In this document: positions 1 to 6,451 of the stretch, one piece after another
Position numbering within the stretch: the stretch's first letter is position 1
Layout of the letters: each line of letters starts with the position of its first letter
DNA from: Mxb001 sp049317345
Lineage (GTDB): Bacteria > Actinomycetota > Actinomycetes > S36-B12
Direction of reading: 5' to 3'
Assembly: GCA_049317345.1 (NCBI GenBank)
Contig: JBMOIL010000063.1
Coordinates: 1 to 13,462 of the forward strand
DNA: 13,462 nt
Notes under the pieces: generated by a model
Database searches by the model: none
What the model was told of the DNA's origin: nothing
Seen by the model: the letters and a program-made list of their open reading frames with translations, nothing else
Made by a program: the position numbers and the translations under genes

Positions 1-1
1 G

Positions 2-448
2 GCCGGTGACCCTGCCGTCGCGGCGCTGGCCCCCGTGCTGGCGGCAGAGCTCTACGGACTCGACGTCCTCGCGCGAGATGTCGAAGATGAGCATCACAAC
101 ACCACGCGCTTCCTCATCCTCGCCCGCGAAGTCGCCGTACCCCCGGTGGGCTCCGGCCCGGTGATCACGACGTTCGTCTTCCGCGTGCGCAACGTGCCCG
201 CAGCGCTCTACAAGGCGATGGGTGGCTTCGCCACCAACGGCGTCAACATGACGAAGTTGGAGAGCTATCAACTGGGTGGCTCCTTCTCGGCGACCCAGTT
301 CTACGCCGACGTCGAGGGCCATCCCGATGAGCGACCCCTAGCGCTAGCACTCGAAGAGCTCGCGTTCTACACGGCGTACCTGCGTGTGCTCGGGACCTAT
401 CCGGCGAGCTCATTCCGCGAGGGAATCGCCCCGGGCGATCCTGCGTGA
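2..448 (+). CDS. pheA: Prephenate dehydratase, C-terminal part (5' end outside window)
   Basis: Converts prephenate to phenylpyruvate in cytoplasmic phenylalanine synthesis. The gene is open from the first bases of the window, so the visible 148 residues are the tail only. The end of the catalytic domain is seen as AAELYGLDVL followed by the conserved N-T-T-R-F-L-I-L segment, where the TRF motif of the family lies. A C-terminal ACT domain follows (about visible residues 55-140: ITTFVFRVRNVPAAL, then GGFATNGVNMTKLES and FYADVEGHP). ACT domains in this family bind phenylalanine for feedback inhibition. The usual ESRP motif reads ESYQ here, and the surrounding TKLESYQLGG wording is more like alphaproteobacterial enzymes than the typical actinobacterial ones; this comparison is from memory. 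The stop codon overlaps the GTG start of the next gene (GTGA), so the two are probably co-translated. Confidence 0.93.
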   Translation, partial: AGDPAVAALAPVLAAELYGLDVLARDVEDEHHNTTRFLILAREVAVPPVGSGPVITTFVFRVRNVPAALYKAMGGFATNGVNMTKLESYQLGGSFSATQFYADVEGHPDERPLALALEELAFYTAYLRVLGTYPASSFREGIAPGDPA

Positions 449-828
449 CCGTCCACCACGTCACCCTGACGGTGCTCGATGCCGAGCAGTCGGCCGAGTG
501 GTACCAGCGCGTCCTCGGACCAGCGGAGGCCATCACCCGGGCGGGTGACGGCTGGCACCGCATCCGGATGGCCTGGCCCGACGGCCTCGTCATCGGCGTG
601 ACGGCGCACGAAGCGACTGCAGCGGGAGATGCGTTCGACGCGCGGCGCGTCGGGCTCGATCACATCGGCCTTGCGTGCGCATCAGAGGAAGAGGTGCGCG
701 CCTGGGCTGACCGACTCGACGCACTCGGCGTCGATCGCGGCCCCGTCGAGACTGTTCCCTATGGGTGGGCCGTCACCGCGCGAGACCCTGACGGCATCGC
801 TATCGAGTTCTTCTGCGCCAAAGCCTAG
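445..828 (+). CDS. VOC (glyoxalase/bleomycin-resistance fold) family protein
   Basis: This 127-residue protein has the two paired beta-alpha-beta-beta-beta modules of the vicinal oxygen chelate superfamily: module 1 starts VHHVTLTVLDAEQSAEWYQRVLG (residues 3-25) and module 2 starts VGLDHIGLACAS (69-80) and ends DPDGIAIEFF (114-123). Candidate metal ligands are His5, His73 and Glu121. The equivalent position at the end of module 1 (about Gly51) is not a ligand residue, so only three of the usual four positions are obvious. Substrate cannot be told: glyoxalase, ring-cleaving dioxygenase and drug-binding proteins share this fold. The GTG start overlaps the pheA stop by 4 nt, the reason for choosing it, and implies translational coupling. 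Whether it has anything to do with phenylalanine or prephenate metabolism is unknown. Confidence 0.88.
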   Translation: MTVHHVTLTVLDAEQSAEWYQRVLGPAEAITRAGDGWHRIRMAWPDGLVIGVTAHEATAAGDAFDARRVGLDHIGLACASEEEVRAWADRLDALGVDRGPVETVPYGWAVTARDPDGIAIEFFCAKA

Positions 829-862
829 GTCGCCTTTCGCGCGGTACGCCCGACGTGCTCGG

Positions 863-1186
863 TCACGCCCGGGATTCACCCAGGGTGATCGCGACGACAC
901 CAATGATCACGATGGCGATGCCGGAGATGGTGAGCAGATTCATCCGCTCGCTGAAGATCAGCCAACCGCCGATGGCAGCGCCAACCGTGCCAAGGCCAGC
1001 CCAGAGCGCGTACGCCGGGCCGACATCGAGAGTCTTGAGCGCGAAGGCGAGGAGGGTGAAGGCAAGGCCATAACCCAAGACAACAGCGACCGAGGGCCAC
1101 AGGCGCGAGAAGCCATCACTTGCCTTGAGCGACAAGGTCCCCACGACCTCGGCGGCGATGGCCAGGACGAGGAGTACCCAGGCCAT
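863..1186 (-). CDS. Small multidrug resistance (SMR) efflux protein, Qac/EmrE-like subtype
   Basis: This 107-residue inner-membrane protein has four transmembrane helices and is expected to work as a dimer exchanging cationic drugs for protons. The essential membrane glutamate is Glu13 in the TM1 motif AEVVGTLSLKASDGFSRLWPS. The EVxGT wording matches the multidrug (EmrE/Qac/Mmr) branch; guanidinium exporters (Gdx/SugE) normally read EVxWA. The TM3 motif GPAYALWAGLGTVGAA is also present. I chose the ATG at 1186 over an in-frame GTG at 1192 because a GAGGAG Shine-Dalgarno sequence sits 5 nt before the ATG, whereas the GTG overlaps it, and because SMR proteins usually begin M-x-W/Y just before TM1. 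The gene is convergent with the VOC gene, with 34 nt between the stops. It lies downstream of the serine hydrolase gene on the same strand but 118 nt away, so it may have its own promoter. Confidence 0.93.
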   Translation of the reverse strand: MAWVLLVLAIAAEVVGTLSLKASDGFSRLWPSVAVVLGYGLAFTLLAFALKTLDVGPAYALWAGLGTVGAAIGGWLIFSERMNLLTISGIAIVIIGVVAITLGESRA

Positions 1187-1191
1187 TCCCA

Positions 1192-1197
1192 CTCCTC
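1192..1197 (-). promoter_or_regulatory. Shine-Dalgarno sequence of the SMR gene
   Basis: The minus strand reads GAGGAG followed by TGGGA and then ATG. This is one of the strongest ribosome binding sites in the window and decides between the two possible starts of the SMR gene. It contrasts with the many neighbouring genes that show no such site. Confidence 0.75.
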
Positions 1198-1249
1198 GGA
1201 TCGGTCGGCCTATGCGGTCGACTAGGACAACGCCCTACGGGAGCAGCCA

Positions 1250-1286
1250 AGCACCCACGCAGGATGCAGCCGGAAGCAGGGGTGCT
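1250..1286 (-). terminator. Weak inverted repeat after the serine hydrolase gene
   Basis: AGCACCC (1250-1256) and GGGTGCT (1280-1286) form a perfect 7-bp stem around a 23-nt loop, in the 118-nt space between the serine hydrolase stop and the SMR start. There is no T-tract, so a factor-independent terminator is doubtful. I see no other clear structure in this spacer and no convincing -35/-10 pair for the SMR gene. Confidence 0.25.
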
Positions 1287-1304
1287 CGGGGGCAGAGGGC
1301 GTGA

Positions 1305-2702
1305 CTAGCCCAGGGCGCGAGCCGTGAGCGCCTGGATCCGTGGCTCCTTCTCGGCCGTGAGGAGCACGTCCAACTCGACCGGTCCGCGATCGGTGACGAC
1401 CGTCCACCGCGCGTGCGCCGGGCTGCGCGATGTCACGCTTGCGACATCGCGCCGTACCGTGCCCGCGGCAAGTGCCTGCCAGTCCTCGCGGCGTTCCGCT
1501 CGCGACTGGTCCAGATCGAGGTTCATCGCGGCCATGGCGTCGAGGGCCGCGTCATCCCAGTCCGCGAGGAGCGACTCCGCCAGGGCCATGGCCCGCTCGG
1601 TCTGCGGCCACAGGCGCTCGACGGCACGCGCACGCGCGGCCTCGGGTGCCTCGTCCCTGACGATCTCGTCCAGGATCTCCGCGCACACGGGACGCATCGG
1701 CGCGTAGGTGCGGTTGCCCAGCGCGACGATCCCCCAGCGAGTGTCGGGGTGCCAGCGCATGTGCGAACCGAAGCCCGGGTAGCCACCGCTGTGGTGGACG
1801 AAACGCCCGAGGTCCGGGTGATCCGAGACGCGCAGGCCCAGGCCGTAGGAATCGAAGGAGCCATCCGCTTCGCGGCCCACGGTGATGTGCGGGCGCTGCA
1901 TCTCGCGGCGCGACCATCGCGCGAGAGGGCCGGTGTCGGGTGCATCCGCCCATGCGCTCTCCAGGAATCCGACCCACCGGGCGAGATCGGCCACCGTGCT
2001 CCACAGCCCGCCCATGGGACTGAATGCTCCGGAGGGTCCCTCCGCCTGGTCGATGAGTCCCTGCGCCGTCGGATGCCTGCCGACGACGCGATGTGACGTC
2101 GCTGTGACATCGAAGGTCGATGCCGTCATGCCGAGTGGATCGAGCAGCCGCTCCCGCACAACATCGCGGTAGTCGCTTCCCGTGACCTGCGCGATCACGC
2201 GTCCGAGGAGGGCGTAGCCGATGTTGGCGTACTCGAACTCCAGCCCAGGCGGCCGACAGAACGTGAGTCCGGCGGCCACGAGCGCATCGAAATCCGGGAG
2301 CGGCAGCGACTCTTGGCGATCACCCCACGGATCATCAGTGGGGAACCCGCCCGTCATCGTGAGCAGGTGCGCGATGCGCAAGGGCGGTGCCGACGCCGGG
2401 AGTCCAATCGAGCGCGCAGGGGGCAAGAGGTCGGCGAGGGGAGTATCCAGCGACAACAGCCCCTCATCGCGCAGGCACAGCACTGTGGCAGCGGTAAAGC
2501 TCTTGGTCATCGACGCGATGCGGAAGGCGGCTGAGATGTCACGATCTGAGATGTCACGGGCATCCGCTGCGTCACTGACGGAGTGCGCGTGCACGAGTTC
2601 GCCGGCGAGGACGAGCCCATAGGAGATGGCAGGGATCGCGTGCGCCTCGGACGCGGCGGCCATTCGGGCATCCAGAATCCCCGCCGCGGTCGCTACATCC
2701 AC
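1305..2702 (-). CDS. Beta-lactamase-fold serine hydrolase (class C / EstB-like family)
   Basis: The product is 465 residues. Catalytic motifs of the serine beta-lactamase/penicillin-binding fold are in order: Ser64-Met-Thr-Lys67 (SxxK), Tyr158-Ala-Asn160 (YxN) and His304-Ser-Gly (the HxG counterpart of KTG) in HHSGGYPGFGSHMRWHPD. No signal peptide or lipobox is visible, so the enzyme is probably cytoplasmic and more likely an esterase, amidase or peptidase than a true beta-lactamase. About 130 residues follow the catalytic domain (about 335-465): a helical Ala/Arg/Asp-rich part, then strand-like sequence ending WTVVTDRGPVELDVLL. I do not recognise that extension. The GTG start at 2702 has no Shine-Dalgarno but is preceded by TAGCGT exactly 6 nt upstream, suggesting a leaderless message. 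The next Met in frame is residue 14. The gene is divergent from DUF805. Confidence 0.9.
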   Translation of the reverse strand: MDVATAAGILDARMAAASEAHAIPAISYGLVLAGELVHAHSVSDAADARDISDRDISAAFRIASMTKSFTAATVLCLRDEGLLSLDTPLADLLPPARSIGLPASAPPLRIAHLLTMTGGFPTDDPWGDRQESLPLPDFDALVAAGLTFCRPPGLEFEYANIGYALLGRVIAQVTGSDYRDVVRERLLDPLGMTASTFDVTATSHRVVGRHPTAQGLIDQAEGPSGAFSPMGGLWSTVADLARWVGFLESAWADAPDTGPLARWSRREMQRPHITVGREADGSFDSYGLGLRVSDHPDLGRFVHHSGGYPGFGSHMRWHPDTRWGIVALGNRTYAPMRPVCAEILDEIVRDEAPEAARARAVERLWPQTERAMALAESLLADWDDAALDAMAAMNLDLDQSRAERREDWQALAAGTVRRDVASVTSRSPAHARWTVVTDRGPVELDVLLTAEKEPRIQALTARALG

Positions 2703-2708
2703 GGCGCG

Positions 2709-2714
2709 ACGCTA
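2709..2714 (-). promoter_or_regulatory. Likely -10 box of the serine hydrolase gene (leaderless)
   Basis: The minus strand reads TAGCGT, then CGCGCC, then the GTG start. A -10 hexamer ending 6 nt before the start codon would place transcription initiation on or next to the G of GTG. No good -35 element is visible at the usual distance. Confidence 0.5.
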
Positions 2715-2727
2715 GCGGACCTGATCC

Positions 2728-2756
2728 GTGACTTTGCCGGGCCGCTCCCCTAGGCT
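2728..2756 (+). promoter_or_regulatory. Promoter of the DUF805 gene
   Basis: GTGACT (2728-2733), 17 nt, then TAGGCT (2751-2756) is a good match to the actinobacterial housekeeping sigma consensus TTGACN-N17-TANNNT. Transcription would begin near 2763, leaving a leader of about 28 nt that contains AAAGGA (2775-2780), a plausible ribosome binding site 10 nt before the ATG. Confidence 0.6.
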
Positions 2757-2790
2757 CAGGACACCTTCTCGGCGAAAGGACCCCACCACG

Positions 2791-3234
2791 ATGAGTTTCG
2801 GTCAGTCCGTCAAACATGTCTTCGGCAACTACGTCACGTTCCAGGGTCGAGCCTCGCGCTCGGAATTCTGGTGGTGGTACCTCTTCACCGCGATCGTGAG
2901 CCTCATCCTCTTCATCCCCGCGATGCCGTGGTACATCGACTGGATCAACATGTCGATGAGCGCCGACGGCGCCGCCACGACCATGCCCGCCCTGACGGGG
3001 CTCGCGACGCTCGGCCTGGTCCTGTCGGGCATCTTTTCGCTTGCGATCCTCCTGCCGACTATCGCGGTCGCTGTGCGTCGACTCCACGACACCAACAAGT
3101 CCGGCTGGTGGCTGCTGCTGTGGTTCCTCAGCTGCTGCTTCGGCATCGGCGCCATCATCCTCATCATCCTGTGGATCCTCCCCAGCACGCCCGGGCCCAA
3201 CCGCTACGGCGAGGGGCCTGCCCAGTCGATCTGA
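2791..3234 (+). CDS. DUF805 family integral membrane protein
   Basis: This 147-residue protein carries the hallmarks of DUF805: the N-terminal FQGRASRSEFWWWYLF (residues 17-32), the cytoplasmic-loop signature VRRLHDTNKSGWW (95-107) and a C-terminal PGPNRYGEGP. Hydrophobic segments lie at about 28-46, 68-92 and 106-130. The family's biochemical function is not established. The ATG was preferred over an in-frame GTG or upstream start because the family begins just before the FxGRxxRxEFW motif, and because AAAGGA lies 10 nt upstream. The gene has its own promoter and is followed after 43 nt by the S51-like gene on the same strand. Confidence 0.92.
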   Translation: MSFGQSVKHVFGNYVTFQGRASRSEFWWWYLFTAIVSLILFIPAMPWYIDWINMSMSADGAATTMPALTGLATLGLVLSGIFSLAILLPTIAVAVRRLHDTNKSGWWLLLWFLSCCFGIGAIILIILWILPSTPGPNRYGEGPAQSI

Positions 3235-3246
3235 TCCCCCGACATG

Positions 3247-3288
3247 CGAGCGGGCACTCGTCTAGGACACTAGGCGGGTGCCCGCTCG
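3247..3288 (+). promoter_or_regulatory. 11-bp inverted repeat covering the start codon of the next gene
   Basis: CGAGCGGGCAC (3247-3257) is perfectly complementary to GTGCCCGCTCG (3278-3288), with a 20-nt loop. The right arm begins exactly at the GTG start codon. It could act as a terminator after DUF805 (no T-tract follows) or, in a read-through transcript, hide the downstream start codon. Two short CTAG-containing boxes lie in the loop: TAGGAC (3263-3268) and TAGGCG (3271-3276). Confidence 0.45.
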
Positions 3289-4531
3289 TCTTGTCATCAT
3301 CGGTTCGGGTGAAACCTCGCCCACGATGGTCAAGGTGCACCGCGAGCTGATCGCCTCCGTCCCCCGCGGCGACCTCACCATGCTCGATACGCCGTTCGGC
3401 TTCCAAGCCAACGCCGACGACCTCACCGACAAGATCGCCGAGTACTTCCGGGACTCTGTCGGAGCCGATCTCGGCGTTGCCTCCTGGCGCCGTCGCGACG
3501 AGCCCGCGGCGGCACGCGAGCGGGCCCTGGCTCGAGTCGGCCGCTCCGGCTGGGCCTTCGCCGGTCCCGGTAGCCCCTCCTACGCCCTGCGCCAGTGGAT
3601 CGACACTCCGATGCCCATCGGCCTGGCCGAGATCGTCCACCGCGGCGGCACGCTCGTCATGGGCAGCGCCGCTGCGGTCACCCTGGGATCCCACTCGCTC
3701 CCCGTCTACGAGATCTACAAGGTCGGCGAGGAGCCGCGCTGGCTCCCGGGCCTGGACCTGCTCGGCACCCTGACCGGACTGAACGCCGCCGTCATCCCCC
3801 ACTACGACAACCGCGAGGGCGGCAGGCACGACACGCGCTTCTGCTACATGGGCGAGACGAAGCTCCTGGAGCTCGAGGCTCTCCTTCCTGCCGACGTCGG
3901 CGTGCTCGGCGTCGACGAGCACACGGCGGTGGTTATCGACATCGAAGCCGGAGTCGCTGAGGTCCGCGGCAACGGCACCATGACGTTGCGTCACCGCGAC
4001 AACGAGCGCGTCGTCGGCACCGGCGAGCGCGTGGGCGTGGAGGACATGCGGGCGGCACTCCAGGGCCGCATAGACGGACCCGCGCGCGTTTCGCGGACCG
4101 TGGTCGCCGAGGTCGCCGACGAAGCAACTGAAGGTCCCGTGGGCCTTCGACAGTCGGCCGCGCTGCGGCGTGAGGCCTTCGACGTCGCGATTGCATCCGC
4201 CGACGCCGATGCTGCCCTTGAGCAGGCACTCGGCCTGGAGCAGGACATCCACGACTGGAGTCGGGACACCCTGCAAAGCGATGACATCGATGTCGCACGG
4301 GCGACGCTGCGCGCCATGCTCGTCGACCTCGCCACGGCCGCCCAGACCGGGCTGCGCGACGAGGCCGAGGTGATCGGCCCGTTCGTCGACCTAGCCCTGG
4401 GCATCCGGCAGCGCGCACGAGAGACCAAGGACTTCGCCACCAGCGACGTCGTCCGCGACGGCCTCATCGGACTCGGCATCGAGGTGCGCGACACACCCGA
4501 GGGAGCGGTCTGGGAGCGCTCAGCTCCCTGA
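3278..4531 (+). CDS. Peptidase S51/GATase1-like protein fused to a CysRS-type C-terminal domain
   Basis: The product is 417 residues with two parts. Residues 1-240 look like the peptidase S51 / class I glutamine-amidotransferase-like fold (cyanophycinase, peptidase E): LVIIGSGETSP at the first strand, GPGSPSYALRQW (96-107), a nucleophile elbow LVMGSAAAVTLG with Ser130, and GLNAAVIPHYDN with His175, which resembles the PepE histidine segment. GVDEHTA (211-217) and EVRGNG (228-233) follow. Residues about 295-417 resemble the C-terminal end of cysteinyl-tRNA synthetases: a helical bundle, then ALGIRQRARETKDFATSDVVRDGL and IEVRDTPEGAVWER, the tail that in CysRS follows the KMSKS domain. No synthetase catalytic domain (HIGH/KMSKS) is present. 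Substrate is unknown; a hydrolase or amidase with an RNA- or protein-binding tail is inference. The GTG start has no Shine-Dalgarno. The stop codon overlaps that of the convergent downstream gene by 12 nt. Confidence 0.85.
   Translation: MPARLVIIGSGETSPTMVKVHRELIASVPRGDLTMLDTPFGFQANADDLTDKIAEYFRDSVGADLGVASWRRRDEPAAARERALARVGRSGWAFAGPGSPSYALRQWIDTPMPIGLAEIVHRGGTLVMGSAAAVTLGSHSLPVYEIYKVGEEPRWLPGLDLLGTLTGLNAAVIPHYDNREGGRHDTRFCYMGETKLLELEALLPADVGVLGVDEHTAVVIDIEAGVAEVRGNGTMTLRHRDNERVVGTGERVGVEDMRAALQGRIDGPARVSRTVVAEVADEATEGPVGLRQSAALRREAFDVAIASADADAALEQALGLEQDIHDWSRDTLQSDDIDVARATLRAMLVDLATAAQTGLRDEAEVIGPFVDLALGIRQRARETKDFATSDVVRDGLIGLGIEVRDTPEGAVWERSAP
4512..4528. terminator. Hairpin at the shared end of two convergent genes
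   Basis: GGGAGC (4512-4517) and GCTCCC (4523-4528) form a perfect 6-bp GC-rich stem with a 5-nt loop. The stop codon of the minus-strand gene (4520-4522) lies in the loop and the stop of the plus-strand gene begins just after the stem (4529). It could be a small bidirectional terminator, but neither side has a T-tract. Confidence 0.35.
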
Positions 4532-6403
4532 CGTCATCGCGACGATCCCACTGATCGTGCCGACGTAGACGGAGCCATCTGGGCCGAGGTAGCCGGCTGC
4601 ATAATGGTTGTTGAGCAGGGGGCCGACGCCGGCGAGGCGCCGCCAAAGAACCTCACCGCTTCCCGCATCGACCGCGGTGAACCACCAGGCATCGACTCCC
4701 AGCAGGCTCGATTCCTTGGAGTACGTCAGCACCGCACCATCCGCCGCCACGCCCTTCGAGACCAGCGAGGGAATCGTCACGTCCGTGGACTCCCAGGCCA
4801 CCGTGCATCCCGCGTCATCGACGTCGATGCGAGTGAGACCCGGCGTCGTCGTGTGACCCCCCGTGACCGCGGTGACCGTGTAGCCGTAGTTGTTCTCCAC
4901 GATGAGCGAGTCGCCGAGCGCGATGAGGGAGTTGTCGGTCGCGCTCTCCCCGTCACCGAATACCGGCACGGTGCAATGCACCACCGGGGCGCCGTTGGCA
5001 GTGTCCACAACCACGACATTCATACGCGGCTCGGCGTTGTCGGTGATCGCCACGTAGCGCCCATCACCTCCGAAGACGGTCGGCGTCGTGCCGGAGGCGC
5101 GACTGGTCTGCCCCGGCTTGAGCCGGATGCCCCGGTCGTAGGGGATCCGCCAGGTCACAGAGGGCTGGCCGCCCACGGCGTCGAGCCGCAGGAGTTCGGC
5201 GCCCGTGACGACGTAGGCGCCGCCACCTTCGATGACGGCGAAGGAATTCTCGATATCCACCGCGGTCGCCCCCGGACCGGTGAGAAGCGACGACGCCGCT
5301 CCCGTCGCGGGATCGAGCAGGCCTACGGTGCCCTGCCGGCCGACGAACCAGAGTGCTCCGCTCCAGTCAGGCACGACAGAGGTGATGCCCTCATCCGGCT
5401 GCAGCGCCGATGCGACCTCGAACTCGTCGACCGGTTTCAGCGAGCGACCGTCGAAGCGAGCGATCACTCCACCGGGAAGCGGTGTCACCAGGCGTTGCTG
5501 GGAATCCAAGACCGCGTAGCCGCCACCGGAAAAGTTGGTGAGTGCATCCGCGGCGAGGGGACGCTCCGAGATGCGGCGTTCGACCAGCGGCTCCAGGGTC
5601 ACGGGATCCAGCACATAGGCGCGCACCTCGGTGGGGCTGACGCACACGGCGACGATCTCCCCCAGGTCATTCCACAGCAGCGAGGCGCAGTCGCCTCCCG
5701 CAAAGAACGACAGGACCTCCGACGACTCCGGATTTGGTAGCGAGCCGACCGGATAGGCATCGGTCATCCACGCGTCGTTGTGGATCGTCGACCACGCACC
5801 CGACGCGAGAGCGGGATTCTGGGGCGCGGGAGTGACGGCGATGGGTTGCGCGGTGCCGGGTCCGGGCTGGAAGGCGGCCACCCATGGCGGCCGCGGGAAC
5901 TCCGGGATCCCCTGAGCCGGGAGAGCCGCGATGGCCGCAACGAGGACATAGGCGCCGACGACACCGGCGACGGCAGGTGCCACACCGACGAGCGGACGCT
6001 GTCGCTCGGGGCGTCGCACGAGGGAGACGACGAGCACCACCGCGGCGATGGCCATCACGGCGAGCCCGACCGGGCGCGGGACCCATGAAGCAATCACGAC
6101 GGTCCACGATCGCGTGAGCGCAATGGCCAGGAGGACGAGTACGACGATGAGCGACACGATCGCTGGACGCGTGCGCCCGCGCCAGATGCCGGGGATCGTC
6201 GCCCAGAGGGTCACGACAAGGGCGACACCCGTGATGATGAGGACACCTGCCACGGCGTAGGCCGGTGCACCATCGCGCAGGCCCACGGCGATCGCACCGC
6301 CACCCACCCACGCCGACGTCGCCAGGGCGACCGGGGACGTGACGACAAGCGCGGCGAGGCCGACGAGCACCGCCGTCGCGCCGGCCTGGATCGAGGGCCT
6401 CAC
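4520..6403 (-). CDS. Membrane-anchored PQQ/beta-propeller-like protein
   Basis: This 627-residue protein has about five N-terminal transmembrane helices (about 9-28, 47-71, 79-97, 111-129, 141-162). A long extracytoplasmic region of about 450 residues follows, rich in short strand repeats of the quinoprotein/PQQ-like propeller type, for example VRAYVLDPVTLEPL, GTVGLLDPATGAASSL, VVVVDTANGAPVVHC, WFTAVDAGSGEVLWRR and DGSVYVGTISGIVAM. Four cysteines (239, 254, 477, 533) sit in the outer part and could form disulfides. No PQQ-dehydrogenase signature or catalytic residues are visible, so it is more likely a binding or scaffold protein than an enzyme. I do not recognise a named family beyond this. 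The GTG at 6403 was chosen because it starts just before TM1 and is preceded by CACAAT at 6 nt; there is no Shine-Dalgarno. It is divergent from the PLP-enzyme gene with 48 nt between starts. Confidence 0.8.
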   Translation of the reverse strand: MRPSIQAGATAVLVGLAALVVTSPVALATSAWVGGGAIAVGLRDGAPAYAVAGVLIITGVALVVTLWATIPGIWRGRTRPAIVSLIVVLVLLAIALTRSWTVVIASWVPRPVGLAVMAIAAVVLVVSLVRRPERQRPLVGVAPAVAGVVGAYVLVAAIAALPAQGIPEFPRPPWVAAFQPGPGTAQPIAVTPAPQNPALASGAWSTIHNDAWMTDAYPVGSLPNPESSEVLSFFAGGDCASLLWNDLGEIVAVCVSPTEVRAYVLDPVTLEPLVERRISERPLAADALTNFSGGGYAVLDSQQRLVTPLPGGVIARFDGRSLKPVDEFEVASALQPDEGITSVVPDWSGALWFVGRQGTVGLLDPATGAASSLLTGPGATAVDIENSFAVIEGGGAYVVTGAELLRLDAVGGQPSVTWRIPYDRGIRLKPGQTSRASGTTPTVFGGDGRYVAITDNAEPRMNVVVVDTANGAPVVHCTVPVFGDGESATDNSLIALGDSLIVENNYGYTVTAVTGGHTTTPGLTRIDVDDAGCTVAWESTDVTIPSLVSKGVAADGAVLTYSKESSLLGVDAWWFTAVDAGSGEVLWRRLAGVGPLLNNHYAAGYLGPDGSVYVGTISGIVAMTSGS

Positions 6404-6409
6404 CCCGAC

Positions 6410-6415
6410 ATTGTG
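6410..6415 (-). promoter_or_regulatory. Possible -10 box of the beta-propeller-like gene (leaderless)
   Basis: The minus strand reads CACAAT, then GTCGGG, then the GTG start, the same 6-nt spacing seen before other starts here. The hexamer keeps A at position 2 and T at position 6 of the -10 consensus but lacks T at position 1, and no -35 is clear. Confidence 0.35.
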
Positions 6416-6439
6416 GACCTCTTCGCTCTTGCGTGCCTC

Positions 6440-6445
6440 TAGAGT
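6440..6445 (+). promoter_or_regulatory. -10 box of the class V aminotransferase gene (leaderless)
   Basis: TAGAGT followed by GTGCGC and the GTG start at 6452. A weak -35 candidate, TGGACC, lies at 6414-6419 with a long 20-nt spacer. This box decides the start: an earlier in-frame GTG at 6446 directly abuts the hexamer and would probably lie upstream of the transcript 5' end. Confidence 0.55.
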
Positions 6446-6451
6446 GTGCGC

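Noticed and set aside
829..862. Terminator between the convergent VOC and SMR genes
   Set aside because: No stem of useful length and no T-tract found in the 34 nt.
629..1225. 198-residue plus-strand frame overlapping the VOC gene and antisense to the SMR gene
   Set aside because: Low-complexity charged translation with no family resemblance; both strands already hold clear genes.
1193..1300. Guanidine riboswitch upstream of the SMR gene
   Set aside because: A few words (GTAGGGCGTT, GATCCGAG) loosely recall guanidine-I elements, but the required helices and conserved core are absent, and the protein has the multidrug rather than the guanidinium-exporter signature.
1305..2702. Serine hydrolase as a true secreted AmpC-type beta-lactamase
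   Set aside because: SxxK, YxN and HSG motifs are present but there is no signal peptide, and the third motif is not KTG; a cytoplasmic esterase/peptidase role is more likely.
3164..4276. 370-residue open frame on the minus strand opposite the S51-like gene
   Set aside because: It mirrors the third-position GC bias of a well-supported plus-strand gene and its translation has no recognisable domain; treated as a shadow frame.
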